DNA of 60,000 nucleotides from Membranipora membranacea (GCA_914767715.1 OU612071.1:22815681-22875680), one strand, 5' to 3'; positions 30,062-42,559 are shown, counted from the stretch's first letter. The notes: generated from the letters alone by a model not told the origin. Made by a program: numbers and translations.

Positions 30062-30691
30062 GTCCATATCAGACCTCTCAAAAGGTGTTATGAGTGACAC
30101 CGCCAAGATGAATATCAGAGAAATACAAAGGCGGAAGCAGCTAAACGCCTCCAATCAACAACACTCCGTCGAACAAACGCTGAGTGTGACAGCGTGAGTT
30201 CTCAATGCCTCAGCCAGCTAACAGGCCAGCAACACCTCTATGTATCATCCGATACAGGCGACGAGAAATGTCTGGATAAAGTTGCATCCAGGTGACTTGC
30301 ACTTAAAGTTGGTGCTGTCGTCATTCTGACAACAAACAATTACATCAGCAACAAGTTGGTTAATGGCAGGGCCGGGGTGGTAAAGGAATGCAACAATGAT
30401 GTTATCTCAGTGCTGCTCAATGGTGACAGGTCACCTATCAAAGTCCAAAGGTTCTCCTTTGGCTCACCCCGAGATTGCAGGAGAAAATTTCCCTTACGTT
30501 TGGCGTGGGCAAGGACAATCCACAGATCCGAATCACTAATACTATCGATGAACCAGTCCATGTTAAACTCACCAAATTAAGTCAACCTGGACAACTGGCT
30601 GTGGCCCTAAGCCGATGCTCAGAATCTCAGTGCTTCAGGCACTCTAACGTACCCACCAGGGAGAGGGGGACACAGCTGCGCTTTACTATAT
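30062..30691 (+). pseudogene. PIF1-type helicase C-terminal region (copy 2, part 3)
   Basis: After TTTCTAG, pieces in shifting frames read AKRLQSTTLRRTNAECDSV, LALKVGAVVILTTNNYIS, NKLVNGRAGVVKECNND, FPLRLAWARTIHRSE (motif V) and QPGQLAVALSRCSESQC (motif VI). This is the same order as copy 1 at 10738-11325, with close similarity at motifs V and VI. At least one stop (before LALKVG) and frameshifts near 30110 and 30530 are seen. With the two upstream exons it makes most of a helicase. It is a relic, not a working gene. Confidence 0.85.
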
Positions 30692-31849
30692 GATTGACAA
30701 CTGCCAGGTAGGCTAAAGTTTTAAACGGCCAGTTCCATGATATTATTTCAGCAGCATATTGTGATAAGCAGGATGTATTTATGATGTCTTAGTAAAAATA
30801 TATTGTTTCTTCCCTTCATATCATAAGTTGGGATGGGAGGTTCAACAGCTACTTCCATTTTGCAATTTTTACACAATATGGCCAACAACTAATTTTTTTT
30901 GAAGCAAAAATTTCAAACTTTGAGTTGTATGAGGGAAAAGGTCTGCTAAATTTTACCCAGAAATGAGGTTTTGTGATGTCCCCATGGTTGCGGAATTTCT
31001 CATACAACTAGTTATTGCCCATACGGACTGGACATTTCTGGGCACCCATCCACCCCCGACAACCTGCTCAGGCTATCCAAAGAGTACTCTTATGAGTACT
31101 CCAAGGAGTACTTCTTGGGCTAAATAACAGACCTAGACCTTACCTAACGAGATTTTTGCATACTAAATATTTGTCTGGGTGTGTTAACAAAATATATGTG
31201 GGTGATTTGAGGTTACCCTTTGTTTGGTGGATTGTGTCTTGGTGGATGATTGCTTCAATATTGAATTAAAAAAAACAAATTTCATTTAACAGCCAGTCAC
31301 TCAAGCTTAGCTGCGATACCAAGGTCATGAGAACACACCTTCCCTGCTTTACAGGCAAATGATGAAGCATTGATAACTGCAGTCTAGCTTCTACTGGGGA
31401 TTGGTACGCTCCAACCTGCTTGCAAACAGAGAGCATTATGGCGCAGATATTGCGACCTGGGCAATAGGCACTAATATTTTCGCCGCCCATGCCATGGGAT
31501 GGGTGAGTGAAAAGACACTTGAATTTAATCAACCTTTTTAATCGACTGACAAGAGGCTCACCAGAGCTGTAAAAAGAAAAGTTCAGGATGGAATCAAGTC
31601 TCCTCATGCAATACTTGGATATCTAGAATCTGTCTGAGAGACCATTTACGTTTGTACGAATCAAAGCGACTTAATCCGAGAATCAATACTGTGAGAAGTC
31701 TTGTCTATCATAAGAAAAGGTATTGCACTTTATCCCATTTAATCTTGCCTACCCTATGTAGAGTAGATCCAGTTTGATCAGATGAGGATGGTATCAACTT
31801 GAATGGTTAATATGAAAGCCGTTTGGATGCATTCAAAACCAGACCGGAG
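30692..31849. other. Spacer with a GAGTACT cluster
   Basis: Contains three GAGTACT motifs at 31081-31112, partly palindromic (AGAGTACTCT; GGAGTACTT). Otherwise no coding motif; the 113-residue minus-strand frame 31266-31607 shows no family. Confidence 0.4.
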
Positions 31850-32480
31850 AACCCTAACAGCCTGAATTAGAAAGATATGATTTGTTCAGCACTTTTTCTA
31901 AGTAATGTCTACATATACTATAATATCATATATAATTAGTATATAATAATTAGTATATCTGACGATTGTACATGTGAGCTCTTACCCAGTTTATTAACAA
32001 TCCTTTCATTTCTTTCTTGTGCAGCAAACAGCAAGAAGGGACGAATTACAGCAATCAGGATTTCGTTGACCCTGCTCAGGGGTTTGTTATCATGACCAGT
32101 TTTATGGCACAACTAATGAAGATGTATGGTCAGACAACACTCGCACAAACATACTATACATGGTCGCTGTCTTCACAAATGAAGGTTATCAACATGTTGC
32201 TTTGTTTCTGACCAGCAAGGAAGACGCAGCCAGCCATATCAGACCATATCAGCTTTCCTTAAGCATTTGAAGGATGTTAGCGATTAGATGTTAGAGGAAG
32301 CTGGAAATGAAGAAAAGGAAGACGTAATCACCCAGTGTTTTGCCTCGATTATAGAAGAAGAGCAAGGCAAGAGTGACAGTGAGAGATGTACACAAAAGAG
32401 GAGGAACATTTTGGCCCCCCTATAACCATAAGTAGAATGAATTTGGCTTGACCAAGACATTTTTTAAAAATTAAGGCAAA
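31850..32480 (+). pseudogene. MULE transposase fragment (copy 2)
   Basis: From 31850 the sequence matches 13965 onwards, including the AT-rich intron-like part, the TTTCTTGTGCAG acceptor (ending 32024) and the QDFVDPAQGFVIMTSF-MYGQTTL exon. The DATY region is altered here, but a shifted frame continues VAVFTNEGYQHVALFLTSKEDAASHI, which is the next strand of the MULE core ('TNxGYQxVAxFxVxxE'). An acidic stretch near 32290-32400 (EEAGNEEKEDVITQCF) follows. Copies 1 and 2 preserve different halves of the same domain. Confidence 0.6.
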
Positions 32481-34253
32481 ATTCAATCTCAACAATCTTC
32501 AGCAGACCGATGATAATGCGTATTCAAATATCTCAATGGTGTAACACTATTCCAGTCACAGCAGCAATAATACAAGGATACAATATTGACGACAGTTCAG
32601 ATCAGCACATTGACTTATCAAAATAAATATTGATGGTATATTGATGGTACGACCAGATGCAATGGCTCCTACATAATGTTAATCCAATTTTTATTCACAG
32701 CAGAGTGCCGAAAGATAGTGGAGAGAGTGTCCCTAAAAGTAAAATCAGCATGTAGGCTTATTGTAATTCAACTGGCTGCTCCATTCCTAAAGATTTTTGT
32801 GCCCACGGTTACTCCTCTCCTTCTCTCAATCATTTTTGGCCTTGGATTGGGTCTAAGCAAGGAGTCTTAATCTCCTTGGTCTATTTATGTGTCATTGCTT
32901 CCAAAGAAACCATTTTTAAAGGTCTCTTTTCCTTCAGCCCATAGTCCCATGTGTCGTATATGATCTTAATGAAAAAATTTCTTGACACTAAATAGCTAGG
33001 ATAACGAATGCATCACCTTTTATTGATGATATTTTTTTGCAGAGAAAGAAAGCAGGAAGTGAGGATCATACGTCTGAAAAATCCAGTGTCACAAGTTTTA
33101 TGCATCAAAAACACACCTCAGATCTTTTCAAACGGGAAAATAAAAGAATTGAAAAAAGTAACAAGAGAGAGATAAGAGATAAGACATATTATCATAATAT
33201 TCTGGCAGTATTCAATTTGTAACAAGGTTGGCTAACTTGGCTAGCTCCATTTAAATAAATTACTGTTTGCTTTGCTGACAAATTTTCTGGAATTTTTCGT
33301 AGATTTCCCTAGTAAAATTGAGATTAAATAGTCTTCAATTGATGCTAATGCTGAAGAGTTTTAATATACAGTACATGGGTACTATTTTCTTTTGCTGAGT
33401 GTGTCTATTAGTAGCCAAATGAAGAGAGGACAACTCAGAGAAATAACCTAAAATTTGAGCGCAGAAAACTCTCTATTGACTGAAGTGTAGCAACGGTGAA
33501 AGTTTAACATAGTTACACATTAAATAGGACAAGAAAATTATGATGATCATCATCTTCTTAGGCTATGTCTCATCTCCCTCCACATCAACTTCATCTGGTT
33601 CCAAAGTCGAGCTAAAACTGAGGTTGCGGGAGATGACATTAATTATCAAACCAGACCACACATAAGGAATAGGTTTGTTATTTGTTAAGGATTAAGAGCT
33701 AATAATGTATGTGTGAATATTTGTGTGTCCATGTTGCTAAGAATATTTCATCTCTTCATTTTCCACAAAAATGTACATGTATATATGTTTTGCATGCATG
33801 ATTCCGGTCCATAACTGTGTATAAAGAGAAGCATTGATACATTTTATGTTGTAGTAAATGTGCCAATGCATGTCTACAATCACCTAGTGGAGCTCTGCAA
33901 AGTGAGAGAGACAGTGGTTGAGGACAAGGATCCAGACTACTACAAAACATTCTTGGTAGACATTCAAGGAGTTTTGCCAAATCCATTCAAATTTCTTCCA
34001 TGTGAATAAAAATAGCTTTTTAATTAGATATTATTACAGATTACTACATATTCCAACCAAAAAAATTGAAGGATTTGTTAATCCGAGCATAGGCCTACCC
34101 ATTTTCATCCATTTCGCAATCAAGGTGAAATATTTAATGATACCAATCACAATTAAATACACATATCCATTTATATACATTATTTTGCCCAGGAACAATA
34201 CATAGTGACAGAGATGATACAGATCAGTTGGTGCAGCATATCAGTCTGATTTC
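32481..34253. other. Spacer, no gene recognised
   Basis: Low-complexity AT-rich sequence. A short exon-like stretch at 33853-34008 follows a TGTTGTAG acceptor and reads VNVPMHVYNHLVELCKVRET in one frame. Its identity is unknown, but it lies on the same strand as the YqaJ gene that follows. A TGATGATCATCATC palindromic run lies near 33541. Confidence 0.35.
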
Positions 34254-34259
34254 ATTTTA

Positions 34260-34895
34260 TTGGATGATGAGATGGAGAAGAACACACCAGAGCTACCAGA
34301 ACCTGCTAAGTTTGAAGTGCAAGCCATGGAGTTCAAAGAGAAGATGGATTTTTATGATGTATACTATAATGGTTCAGACACTGAAAAGCCTGATGAAATA
34401 TGTGATGCCTTAGTTAATATATTGATGTACCCAACCCCCCTGGACAACATATCTCATGTACAGCGGGGATCAGCAATGGAATCTTTTAGTATCCGTAAAA
34501 CTAGTCAGCAGACTGAAACTGCTGGGCCAAATCAACCTGTCAATCAGGTCTTGTGGTCTGTTTATCGATAGATCAGTTCCTAGGTGCCAGCCCTGAAGGC
34601 ATAGTGACTTGTGACTGTCATCCTCAGAGGTTGGCCGAAATTAAATGCCAACAACACAACTTTCAAGCTACCAACATAATATAAAGGAAGGTTAACTAAA
34701 GAAAAAGATCCCTACTACAGGCAGGTGCAGGGTCAAATGATAATAATTGGCATGGAAGAGTTGTGGGTTTTATTTTTTTATGAGGTCCATCAGGGGCATT
34801 TTGAAGTGATTGGGCATGACGAAGATTTTAGCATCCATATTCATGACAATATCAAAAAGTTTTATCATTTGTATATGCCGCCCCAAATTATTTAA
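34260..34895 (+). pseudogene. YqaJ-type viral recombinase/exonuclease
   Basis: Frame 0 from 34260 reads MDDEMEKNTPELPEPAKFEV and then ISHVQRGSAMESFSIRKTSQ, which resembles the 'G-x-x-x-E' entry helix of the fold. Near 34540 the frame shifts to SIDQFLGASPEGIVTCDC and RLAEIKC, and near 34680 it shifts back to LTKEKDPYYRQVQGQMII, ELWVLFFYEVHQG and KKFYHLYMPPQII, with TAA at 34893. 'LGASPDGIV...LxEIKC' holds the catalytic Asp, Glu and Lys of the lambda-exonuclease/YqaJ fold, and 'YYxQVQGQM' is the following helix. Here SPDG reads SPEG, which alters a metal ligand. These proteins in invertebrates are mostly carried by DNA transposons or viruses. Confidence 0.8.
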
Positions 34896-36099
34896 GGGCG
34901 TAGGCGTAAAATTTAAATTCTTGTCATCTTTCGCCTCAGTTTATGTACTTACTTATAATACACGGTTAAGCATGATGTCTGACGCGTGAATGTTTAGGTT
35001 TTGTGCTGTTATAACCAAAGCTGGTGAAGTGTAAAATTAATTTTAATGGTTGAAATAATATTGTTTGCGTAAGTTCACACCTCTGTTGATAAAATACATT
35101 CTGGTATCTTACTGTTCCTACCTTATGCATAACAATGTTGAAAGTATTGATTTAAAAACACATTATTTTTGTACAGTAGGCCAATCGATGTTCATAAATA
35201 TAGTATGGCTAACTGCAAGCAGTGTAGTCCTCCAATATCTGTCTCTTCACACCAACACCTGTCCTCAGTAATCAGTGAAATGCTATCAACACTCACCACG
35301 CTTTTCATTGTAGTTGTTAATCAATCAAAACAAGAGATGATTTAAATTTTGGGCTTTTGATATTGTTTAACTTTGGTTTTGGAGTATTTTTTAATAAGTC
35401 TCAAAATATTTCAAAATTAAGTTGCAAAATGATACATTCATAGCTACTGCTTCATTTTTTCTTCATTGAAACATTTGTATTTCTATTTTTTTGATATTGT
35501 AGGGACATAACCAGCATCAGTATGCAGCTGGATAACCTTAAAGGTTACAAAGCAAGTCTCACAGTCCATAGGGCCCTTTGGCCTCTAGTCTAACAGATTT
35601 TATATTTAGTTTCAAGTTCTACTGTGACAGTTAATGGTGGGTTATTTTATCTTTTAAACTTGAGGTGCTGACAGAAGCAATAGAAGTATTGCACTTTCAC
35701 ATGTGACAAAGATCGACTACCTGCACCACCTGTTCAACCCCCCCCCCCCCCCCAAGAGCCAGAATAACAGACATCATGCAAATTGATAATATAGGCTGCT
35801 CTGCTTCCCACATTATACTAACCATGTTGTCTTTGGTGTTGTTATCATTTGGTAATCATGGCAGAGGTTTATTTAAAGCATAAGCATATGATTTGAGTTT
35901 TTAGGAGATGTCAGTGTCCTTTTTTTCAACTTTTTATCTTAATTTTTAAAGGTCCCTGCAGTGGTAAAACAAATGAAACTGCTAATCTGTTGTATCTAAC
36001 TCAAATATGTCTGGAGTATCTACTGATACATGTACATACACTTTTGTAACCGTCTCTCAGCTACGCAGAGGTGAAGATCGTTGATGCCTTAAGAAAAGG
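34896..36099. other. Spacer with poly-C tract
   Basis: AT-rich. A run of 16 C lies at about 35739-35754. No recognised gene. Confidence 0.45.
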
Positions 36100-36720
36100 A
36101 TGATTTTGTATTTCTAAGCAAGGAGCTGACTGATAAAGGATATCAGCATTTATTTATCGACTCAATTCTCAATATAACTAACGAGAAGATACGACACTAC
36201 TCCACTGACAACACCTCCACTCTTTACAAGTCTGATGCCGATAATTTGGCTGATTTCTCTCTACCATCCCTCATCATAGAGTTCAAAATTAAGCTTCCTA
36301 CCCTCCTGAGTACCATCCATGAGATGATCGAAGAGAAGGGCGATGCAAACGTAACAAAGACATCAACTATCGCCACCACCATAGTGGAAATATACTGTCA
36401 GCCGATGACCACAAGTCATTGGCACTCCAGTGTGTCCATGGAGTCAATCTAGACACAGAAGGAACAAAAGACTCCTGCGTCAGCCACCTACAGAGGACTG
36501 GTGACTCTGTCAATCTGCAGGTGCTGCGGGAAAAACTAACAGATATCTCGTCACTAACATCAAAACTGATGCTAGGAGAGACATCTTATGACAATAACTA
36601 CCGATACGTCAAGCCCAGACACCAGACTACCACCAGGGGCAACAAGATATATAACATGACGCGTGGGCTCATTGTCCACATCTCAGCATCACATCTGCTC
36701 AGAAAGTTTCATCGATGACA
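36100..36720 (+). pseudogene. Possible transposon-associated protein, overlapping frames
   Basis: Frame 36100-36450 reads FVFLSKELTDKGYQHLFIDSIL, then LPSLIIEFKIKLPTLLSTIHEMI and TIATTIVEIYCQ. A neighbouring frame from 36395 reads SADDHKSLALQCVHGVNLDTEGT and LREKLTDISSLTSKLMLGE. The pattern (a helical region, then an 'xxxxALQxxxGxxLxxxGxxxxxxxxLxRxG' block) recalls large uncharacterised proteins repeated in invertebrate genomes, possibly DUF6589-like. The identification is weak. Its GC and codon composition stand out from the flanks, so a decayed gene is likely. Confidence 0.35.
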
Positions 36721-37533
36721 GCGCCGATGATGCTTATGTCTGGTATCTGTCTTATGTCAGGTGTTGCAGAGATAGAGAATTTAGAGGATACATCTTCCGA
36801 TATGAGAGTACTCCAGCAAACAATTCAACAATATTCATCCCCATGAGCAGCAATTCTATTACTATATTATAGGCAAAAAGTTGTATCAGGGAAGTACTTG
36901 AATTTGTCTGCTCTGATTTTATGTCCAAACACTCCGATTTTCCTATAGAGATCTGAGTTATTATGAGTAGCTACATTGATATTATACAGAGATTGTTTGA
37001 CTACTACTAATGCTTTTTCTCCATCAACAGGAAATTGCATCAATAAACCTAAGACAATAGCCACCAGATACCAGCTAAATTCATTCCACCACTGGAGCAA
37101 GCATGTTGATTTGATAATTCCGTCAACATTGTATCATTATAAAGGAGGGGTTGTCACTTCAGTGGATTCTTAAGGGAGTAGCTACCATGCTGGAATGGCA
37201 GTCTGTTTATCTGTGCTGGATGGTGGTCAACCATGTGCTATTCTGCCAGCGTAGATTATGAACCCAACATAAGGGCATATCTAATATCTAACATGAATGA
37301 GATCAACGTAAATGATATTAAGAATAGTGCCCTTAGCAGCAAAGCACCAATGGACGTTCTCTATTATAAAAACAGTAAAGTTTTCTCACCAGGAGGAGTT
37401 TTTGTTTAGTTGTGTGATGGTGCTATTCCTATAATATCACTGTATTGTCGTACTTAGGAAACCTTTCTCTGTATAGGCCCTAGGACAGGTCAGTCGGCAA
37501 ATTTTTCTATTCATATTTGAAATAACTACCTAG
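36721..37533. other. Spacer, exon-like pieces not identified
   Basis: A stretch after CATCAACAG (37021-37029) and another near 37253-37410 (YEPNIRAYLISNMNEINVND) look coding-like. Neither matches a known family. Confidence 0.3.
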
Positions 37534-37643
37534 GATGACAGAGCCTATACAGCTAGCCATCACTGCAGGACAGAATGTGTTGGTGCTAGGTGCCGGTGGT
37601 ACCAGGAAAACAACAGTATACATTAAGGCACTGGAAAAAACAG
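37534..37643 (+). pseudogene. PIF1-type helicase exon with Walker A
   Basis: Between an ACTACCTAG acceptor and a CAG/GTAGTT donor, the frame reads MTEPIQLAITAGQNVLVLGAG and then GTRKTTVYIKALEK. The phrase 'QLAIxAGxNVLVxGxGGTGKTxxxxK' is the N-terminal Walker A of PIF1 helicases. The Gly before Lys is Arg here, which should abolish ATP binding. The later helicase exons do not follow within 2 kb, so this is an isolated piece, possibly of the same family as the copies at 10.7 and 28.8 kb. Confidence 0.75.
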
Positions 37644-39490
37644 GTAGTTGTAGGTAGTTGTTTATATGCTGTTCAGGTAGAAGTCTCCTGTGCAATATGC
37701 ATTTGGATTTTGTTGATGCAAAAGTTCTTGCATTAAGATAATTGGCTGAATATTGAATAAAGGATGGGATTGATGGGAAGGCTGGTTTGGGAAACATTTT
37801 AAAGCTGTATAATATATGGGTGTCATCATAAATGGTACTCTTTTGTCCAAGTCGGAGCCCATTGGGATCATTCAACTCTCCTTCACTGACACCTGCATTG
37901 CCACTTATGCATTATGTATGCAACTCTTAGCATTTAATTGTACGAGAATTGCTATTATTGTCTTGATTTCAGGTCAGATGATGAACACAATGAGTTACCT
38001 GCAGGCACCATGACACAGGAGTCTGTTGCAAAATCCAAGATAAGAAGGTGCAACAAAACGAGGAATGGACTTCTTTGTTGAGGACATCGGGTATTCTTAC
38101 ACCATTAAGTGGAGCAAGTTTTTGCTTTATTTTTAATGTTAATGTTTATGATAAAGGCAGAACCATTTATTTTTGGGCTTTATATTTTTCAGCAATGGCA
38201 GATAAAAACATGTCACACTTTTCAAATAAAACTTGAATGTAAAATGACAAGCATAAATAAATACACATTCATTTTTCTCTATGTAACCTTCTATCACACT
38301 CAGTGGCAGGTATAATTGGGACATATCAAGTAATTGTTATAATAAGAAATTGTTTTAAATTAACTGGGTTGTACTACGTGAAAGTGTTCACTCTAGCCCT
38401 GGTGCCCTGTCATGGTTTGTCAGGTCCCTGTTGGGGAGCTTATGGCAAAGCTGACATGTCATAATCATGACACCAATGAGTTAGAGGATTGCTTAGTCAG
38501 GAAAAAGGCAAGTTTTTGACAATTATGCCATGGCACACAGCTCAACAAATGTTGGAGGAGAAAAAGAGAGGGATATTGAACCATTTGATAGGTGTACATG
38601 TCCATGAGGGCCATGTATTCTTTCAAAAAATGTAATCACAGGCCAAAGGACAGAGAGTGTTGCCCGCATGTTTACATTACAATGAGAATTGTACCAGGGA
38701 GCCTGTCGGAGGGACTGCCAATCCCAAACTCAAGATAGATTAGACTAGAGCAGGTTTAAAAGTCGGTCCCAAAACCAACAACGGGGGAATGTAGCATGGC
38801 TGGTTTTTTTTGAGATAGAGTATGAGGTGTTGTGTAGAAGTGAATGGTTAGGCCTTCAAACCAACTAAAGCATGCCACTGGCTGCTGAGCATAATGACAA
38901 GGCACCTCTAAGTCTTGTAGACTAGCTGCAATTATTTCAAAACAACCAAGCAATCAATGTATACCAGTTTTCAATTGTTATCGAGGTTTGATAAATTAAA
39001 TTTTGTACCAAGAGTAGATGGAGGTATAAAAACATCATAACAAGACACCACCATCACCATGTTCTTTCTAGGTTTTGCGGCCAAGTTGACAGGCAAACTG
39101 CATGTATCATTGGAAACAGCTATCATTCAATAGGCATATTGCCACCATCTTTTAATTTTGATTATTCTTTTAAAAGCCTCAACAATATCTAGCTTCACTG
39201 ATGTGATAAACTGCAGACACTGTAATATATTGCCTTATTGTTTAAATACATGGCTTATTGTTGTCTGGCCCCCATCCTCAAGGGTAATGCAAAAAATCAA
39301 CATTTATGTCTCGAAATTAAAAAACAACTAACAATTTCTTTTTTCTCTCACATGAAATTATTATTTTGGTAATACATCATCACTATGTTACAGTTGCTGG
39401 AGCTAGAATTTATAGGCCGGCTTGAAGAGTGGGAAGAGGATATCAGGGCTATACCATAGCTGACCCCTGACAACATATAACACTGCTTCC
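37644..39490. other. Spacer, no gene recognised
   Basis: AT-rich with many short frames. No motif for later helicase domains could be found on either strand. Confidence 0.4.
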
Positions 39491-39718
39491 AGGATAACAA
39501 ATGAGGGCTGGAAGATGACTGTTGCCAGCTTTATATCTCTGTGCAGGGAAATTCTCTCCAAAGGAAATCAGTTTGTCCTAAGCAAGAAGCTTGTGTGTCA
39601 AGATGAAGTAGAATAATTTTTTGCACATCATCTTCAGGCATGTTGTGGCAACTCCGCCCCTCCAATACAAACAGCGAGTCAGGCGATGGCCAAAACTAGC
39701 TCCCCGAAATCAAGCTAA
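39491..39718 (+). pseudogene. P-element-like transposase, C-terminal region
   Basis: After a GCTTCCAG acceptor-like site, one frame reads ITNEGWKMTVASFISLCREIL, then FVLSKKLVCQDEVE, a TAA at 39610-39612, then FFAHHLQACCGNSAPP and a final stop. 'GLxMTxxSFxxL...FVLSxxxxQDxxExFFGxxRxxG' is the closing part of P-type transposases, with the conserved CQD-x-x-E-x-F-F. One in-frame stop sits inside that motif. It may be part of the same family as 14743-18125. Confidence 0.6.
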
Positions 39719-40566
39719 GATATGCTTCCTGTATAGGTTGTTGTTTTTTATTATGATACATTCATTGTTCTATGTTTTTGGCACGCACCAAAGTAGTACA
39801 TGATCATTGAGGAACTACCACTGAAAAATATGCACTGATTGTGATGTTATACTCGTATATATTCCTTCAAAGGCTATTCCATATTTTATATTTATTGGAT
39901 ACACTAATTGATCAGAATCATAAAAGATTTATTTTTGCAATCAGCTAGAGAAATAAGAGGCATAGGTGATTATTTCAGGGAGCATAACCTTGTTGCTCAA
40001 CTACAGTTATGGTTATTTTACCAACCTCTTGTTATTGTTATTTCAGGAGGACACACCTCCCCTAAAGAGAGGTCGTACATCCATATGATTGCTGGATCGC
40101 ATAGCTCAATGGAGGACCAGGTTTTATATACTCCCCAGAGACTAGAGGAATAGCTAGGCTTAACCCCTTTCTACTATCTACTTCCGTAAAAAAAGAACAG
40201 ATAGGGCGGACTCAACTTATACCATCATTTATATCTGAGCTACGGATATACGTCCAAAAAATGGTTCTGTCAGAATCGGATATTGGGAGCTCATAGTGCA
40301 AATAAATAAATAAATTAAAACAAATAATTGTGGCAAAAAGCTTCTTTTTTCTTGAAATATATCCGGGAGTTTTCCCTTCTTAGCAACCACTTTTTCTACT
40401 TACAGCCAAAGGTGTATATAGTACATTATATGCTACTAGTTTCATCAAACCTTTTACAATGTTTATGGCTCTTGGCAGTCTCGAACAGTCTTGGTTAAAT
40501 TCAGATGAAAAGTCAACAAAAAAGGTCCGGGGAATCTATAACTATACCACCAGATGACATTCAATC
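39719..40566. other. Spacer, no gene recognised
   Basis: A possible exon (GGTGGACACACCTCCCC near 40049, after a TTTCAG acceptor) gives no recognisable protein. Confidence 0.35.
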
Positions 40567-40828
40567 TTATAGTTTTCTACAGACCTCCAAGTGAACTCAC
40601 ATGGATGATAACGAGGAGCTGCTGCTCAACAACAGATCACACGGCTACAAAATCCTCACCAGCGATCTAAACCTACGTGATATTGGTTTGTGTAACGAAA
40701 TTAGCAAAGTTACAAAGATATTTACTTTTCATCAAAGAGCATTAGACATGGTTCACCAGGGCAACATGAAACAATTGATACTAGAACCAACACACATCGC
40801 TGGCAACACATTTGATTTGGATTGCTAA
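40567..40828 (+). pseudogene. Non-LTR retrotransposon endonuclease fragment
   Basis: A short FYRPPSE-like start in one frame is followed, after a shift, by GYKILTSDLNLRDIGL and QLILEPTHIAGNTFDLDC. The 'GDFNxxDIxW...LVxEPTxxxxNxLDLxxT' pattern belongs to the apurinic-type endonuclease of Jockey/CR1 elements, with the catalytic Gly-Asp here changed to Thr-Ser-Asp. No RT follows, so it is an isolated fragment. Confidence 0.65.
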
Positions 40829-42559
40829 AAAAATTTAGTGGGAGACATGCACAGTGCACTGTGAAGTACTACCAAGGATCTATGATCTGAATACGATAGA
40901 AAACAATAGGATACTACCAGGTTTGACTTCAGGAAGGAAGAATATGACAGCATAGAGGACAGATTTGATGAATAACCTGTCACAACCAATCTGCTTATTC
41001 AATGTGGGATAACCTACCTTAATGTATGAACTTAAGTTTCATGCTTATCTTTGGTCACGTGACATCAATGCAAGATAGACAAAAAACTCACTTCACAATT
41101 ATTTATATACAAACAAAACTAAGTATGATCAGCCTGCCTTCAAATGCTGTAATGTGTCTGAAAATTGATTAGAGATGTAATAAAAAAAAGATGTCTTTCC
41201 TGAATTCTATTCCATATACGTTTGACCAAAGCTTCCCAGCCACTTTTTCTTGAAGGGGACTTTTCAAATAAAATGTCTTAATATGTTCAAATGTTAAATA
41301 TTGATTTTTCCTGATTTAAGGACTGCGCAAATACCAAAATCTTATTCTGCTCATACTGTGCAAGTCACTCAAAATTCATTGAAAAATGCTTATATACTAT
41401 TGTATGTTAACTTCAATATCTATTATATTATAAAACATCTATTATATTTTACCATCATTTTATTTTTTTCCACATCATAAGTGGTATCTATATTTATTAT
41501 AATCTATCACCAAATGATATACTATAGGACTTATTTTTACTCCAAAAGAGAGCTTTCAGGTTGATATGTAAGATTATATTACATAATATTAAAACATAGT
41601 GAATAAGCAGTCATAAAATAAAACTAACAGTGTTGACCGATCAAAGGCCTTGATGGCTGCCAAAAAACCCTATAAATAGCACTATCAAATTGGTCTCTGA
41701 ATCAAATAAGATCAGATCAGATCAGATATCGACAAACACTCAATTCACCATGAATACTGCAAGAAGATGAGTTGCTAAAGTTAAAGTTATTTTTCTTAGC
41801 AGAAAGAAAGAAATTGACACACCGAATGGACCGGCGATAAGGCAATTTGGCGTTGTAGTACACGTCAATGGGTACATGTAATGGAGTAAACCAACGTAAA
41901 TAAACGACTGGAAACCTCTAAAATTTATTTATTATCCAACTTCAGCGCTGAAGGGCAACACATGAGGCTCCACAGTAAAACAGTGATCTCCAGATCTTAT
42001 CCTGTTCAATCGACGGTACCGCCGACGAGGTACCAGAAACAGGCAATGGATTATTTCCGATGATAACCCGAAGTGCTTACGAAACTAAACACATCGACAG
42101 AAAATATTCAGCTATGGGGAAAATCTTAACTGTAAGTAACTTGAAAAAACTCCAATCGATTGATTGTTTGTATTTCTATCATATACTGTAAAAGTTGTAA
42201 CAAAAGGCTTGCTGGTACACGTATTCTGTTAAAAAATAATAAATTGCCTTGCATATCTAAAATAGGGTAAGCAATAGTGTTATTAATATAGGTGCACATA
42301 TGTCTCACAGAGCAGATTTTTCCCAAAGCAGTGCCCTCACCAATGCTTTGGAGGATATCCCTATTTTTACGTCTCGTTTCGTCAGGTACGAGTGCATTTT
42401 TGTCAAAATTTTGACTAATTTAGAGGTGAGATAATTAAAAATTGCCAACTGGCGCGCCATTTTTGTTCATCAATACTGGTCAGAACCAGGTTAGTGAGGG
42501 CAAAGCATTGTCAACACTGATGGTTTAGCTATCAGTATGTGAATTTGAATGCAGTTTTT
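40829..42559. other. Spacer with a GATCA microsatellite
   Basis: A short GATCA tandem (about 41709-41728) is visible. No coding motif. AT content is very high from 41170 to 41620. Confidence 0.45.

Noticed and set aside
36100-36720. Firm assignment to DUF6589
   Set aside because: Only a loose pattern resemblance; kept as a possible transposon protein without that name.
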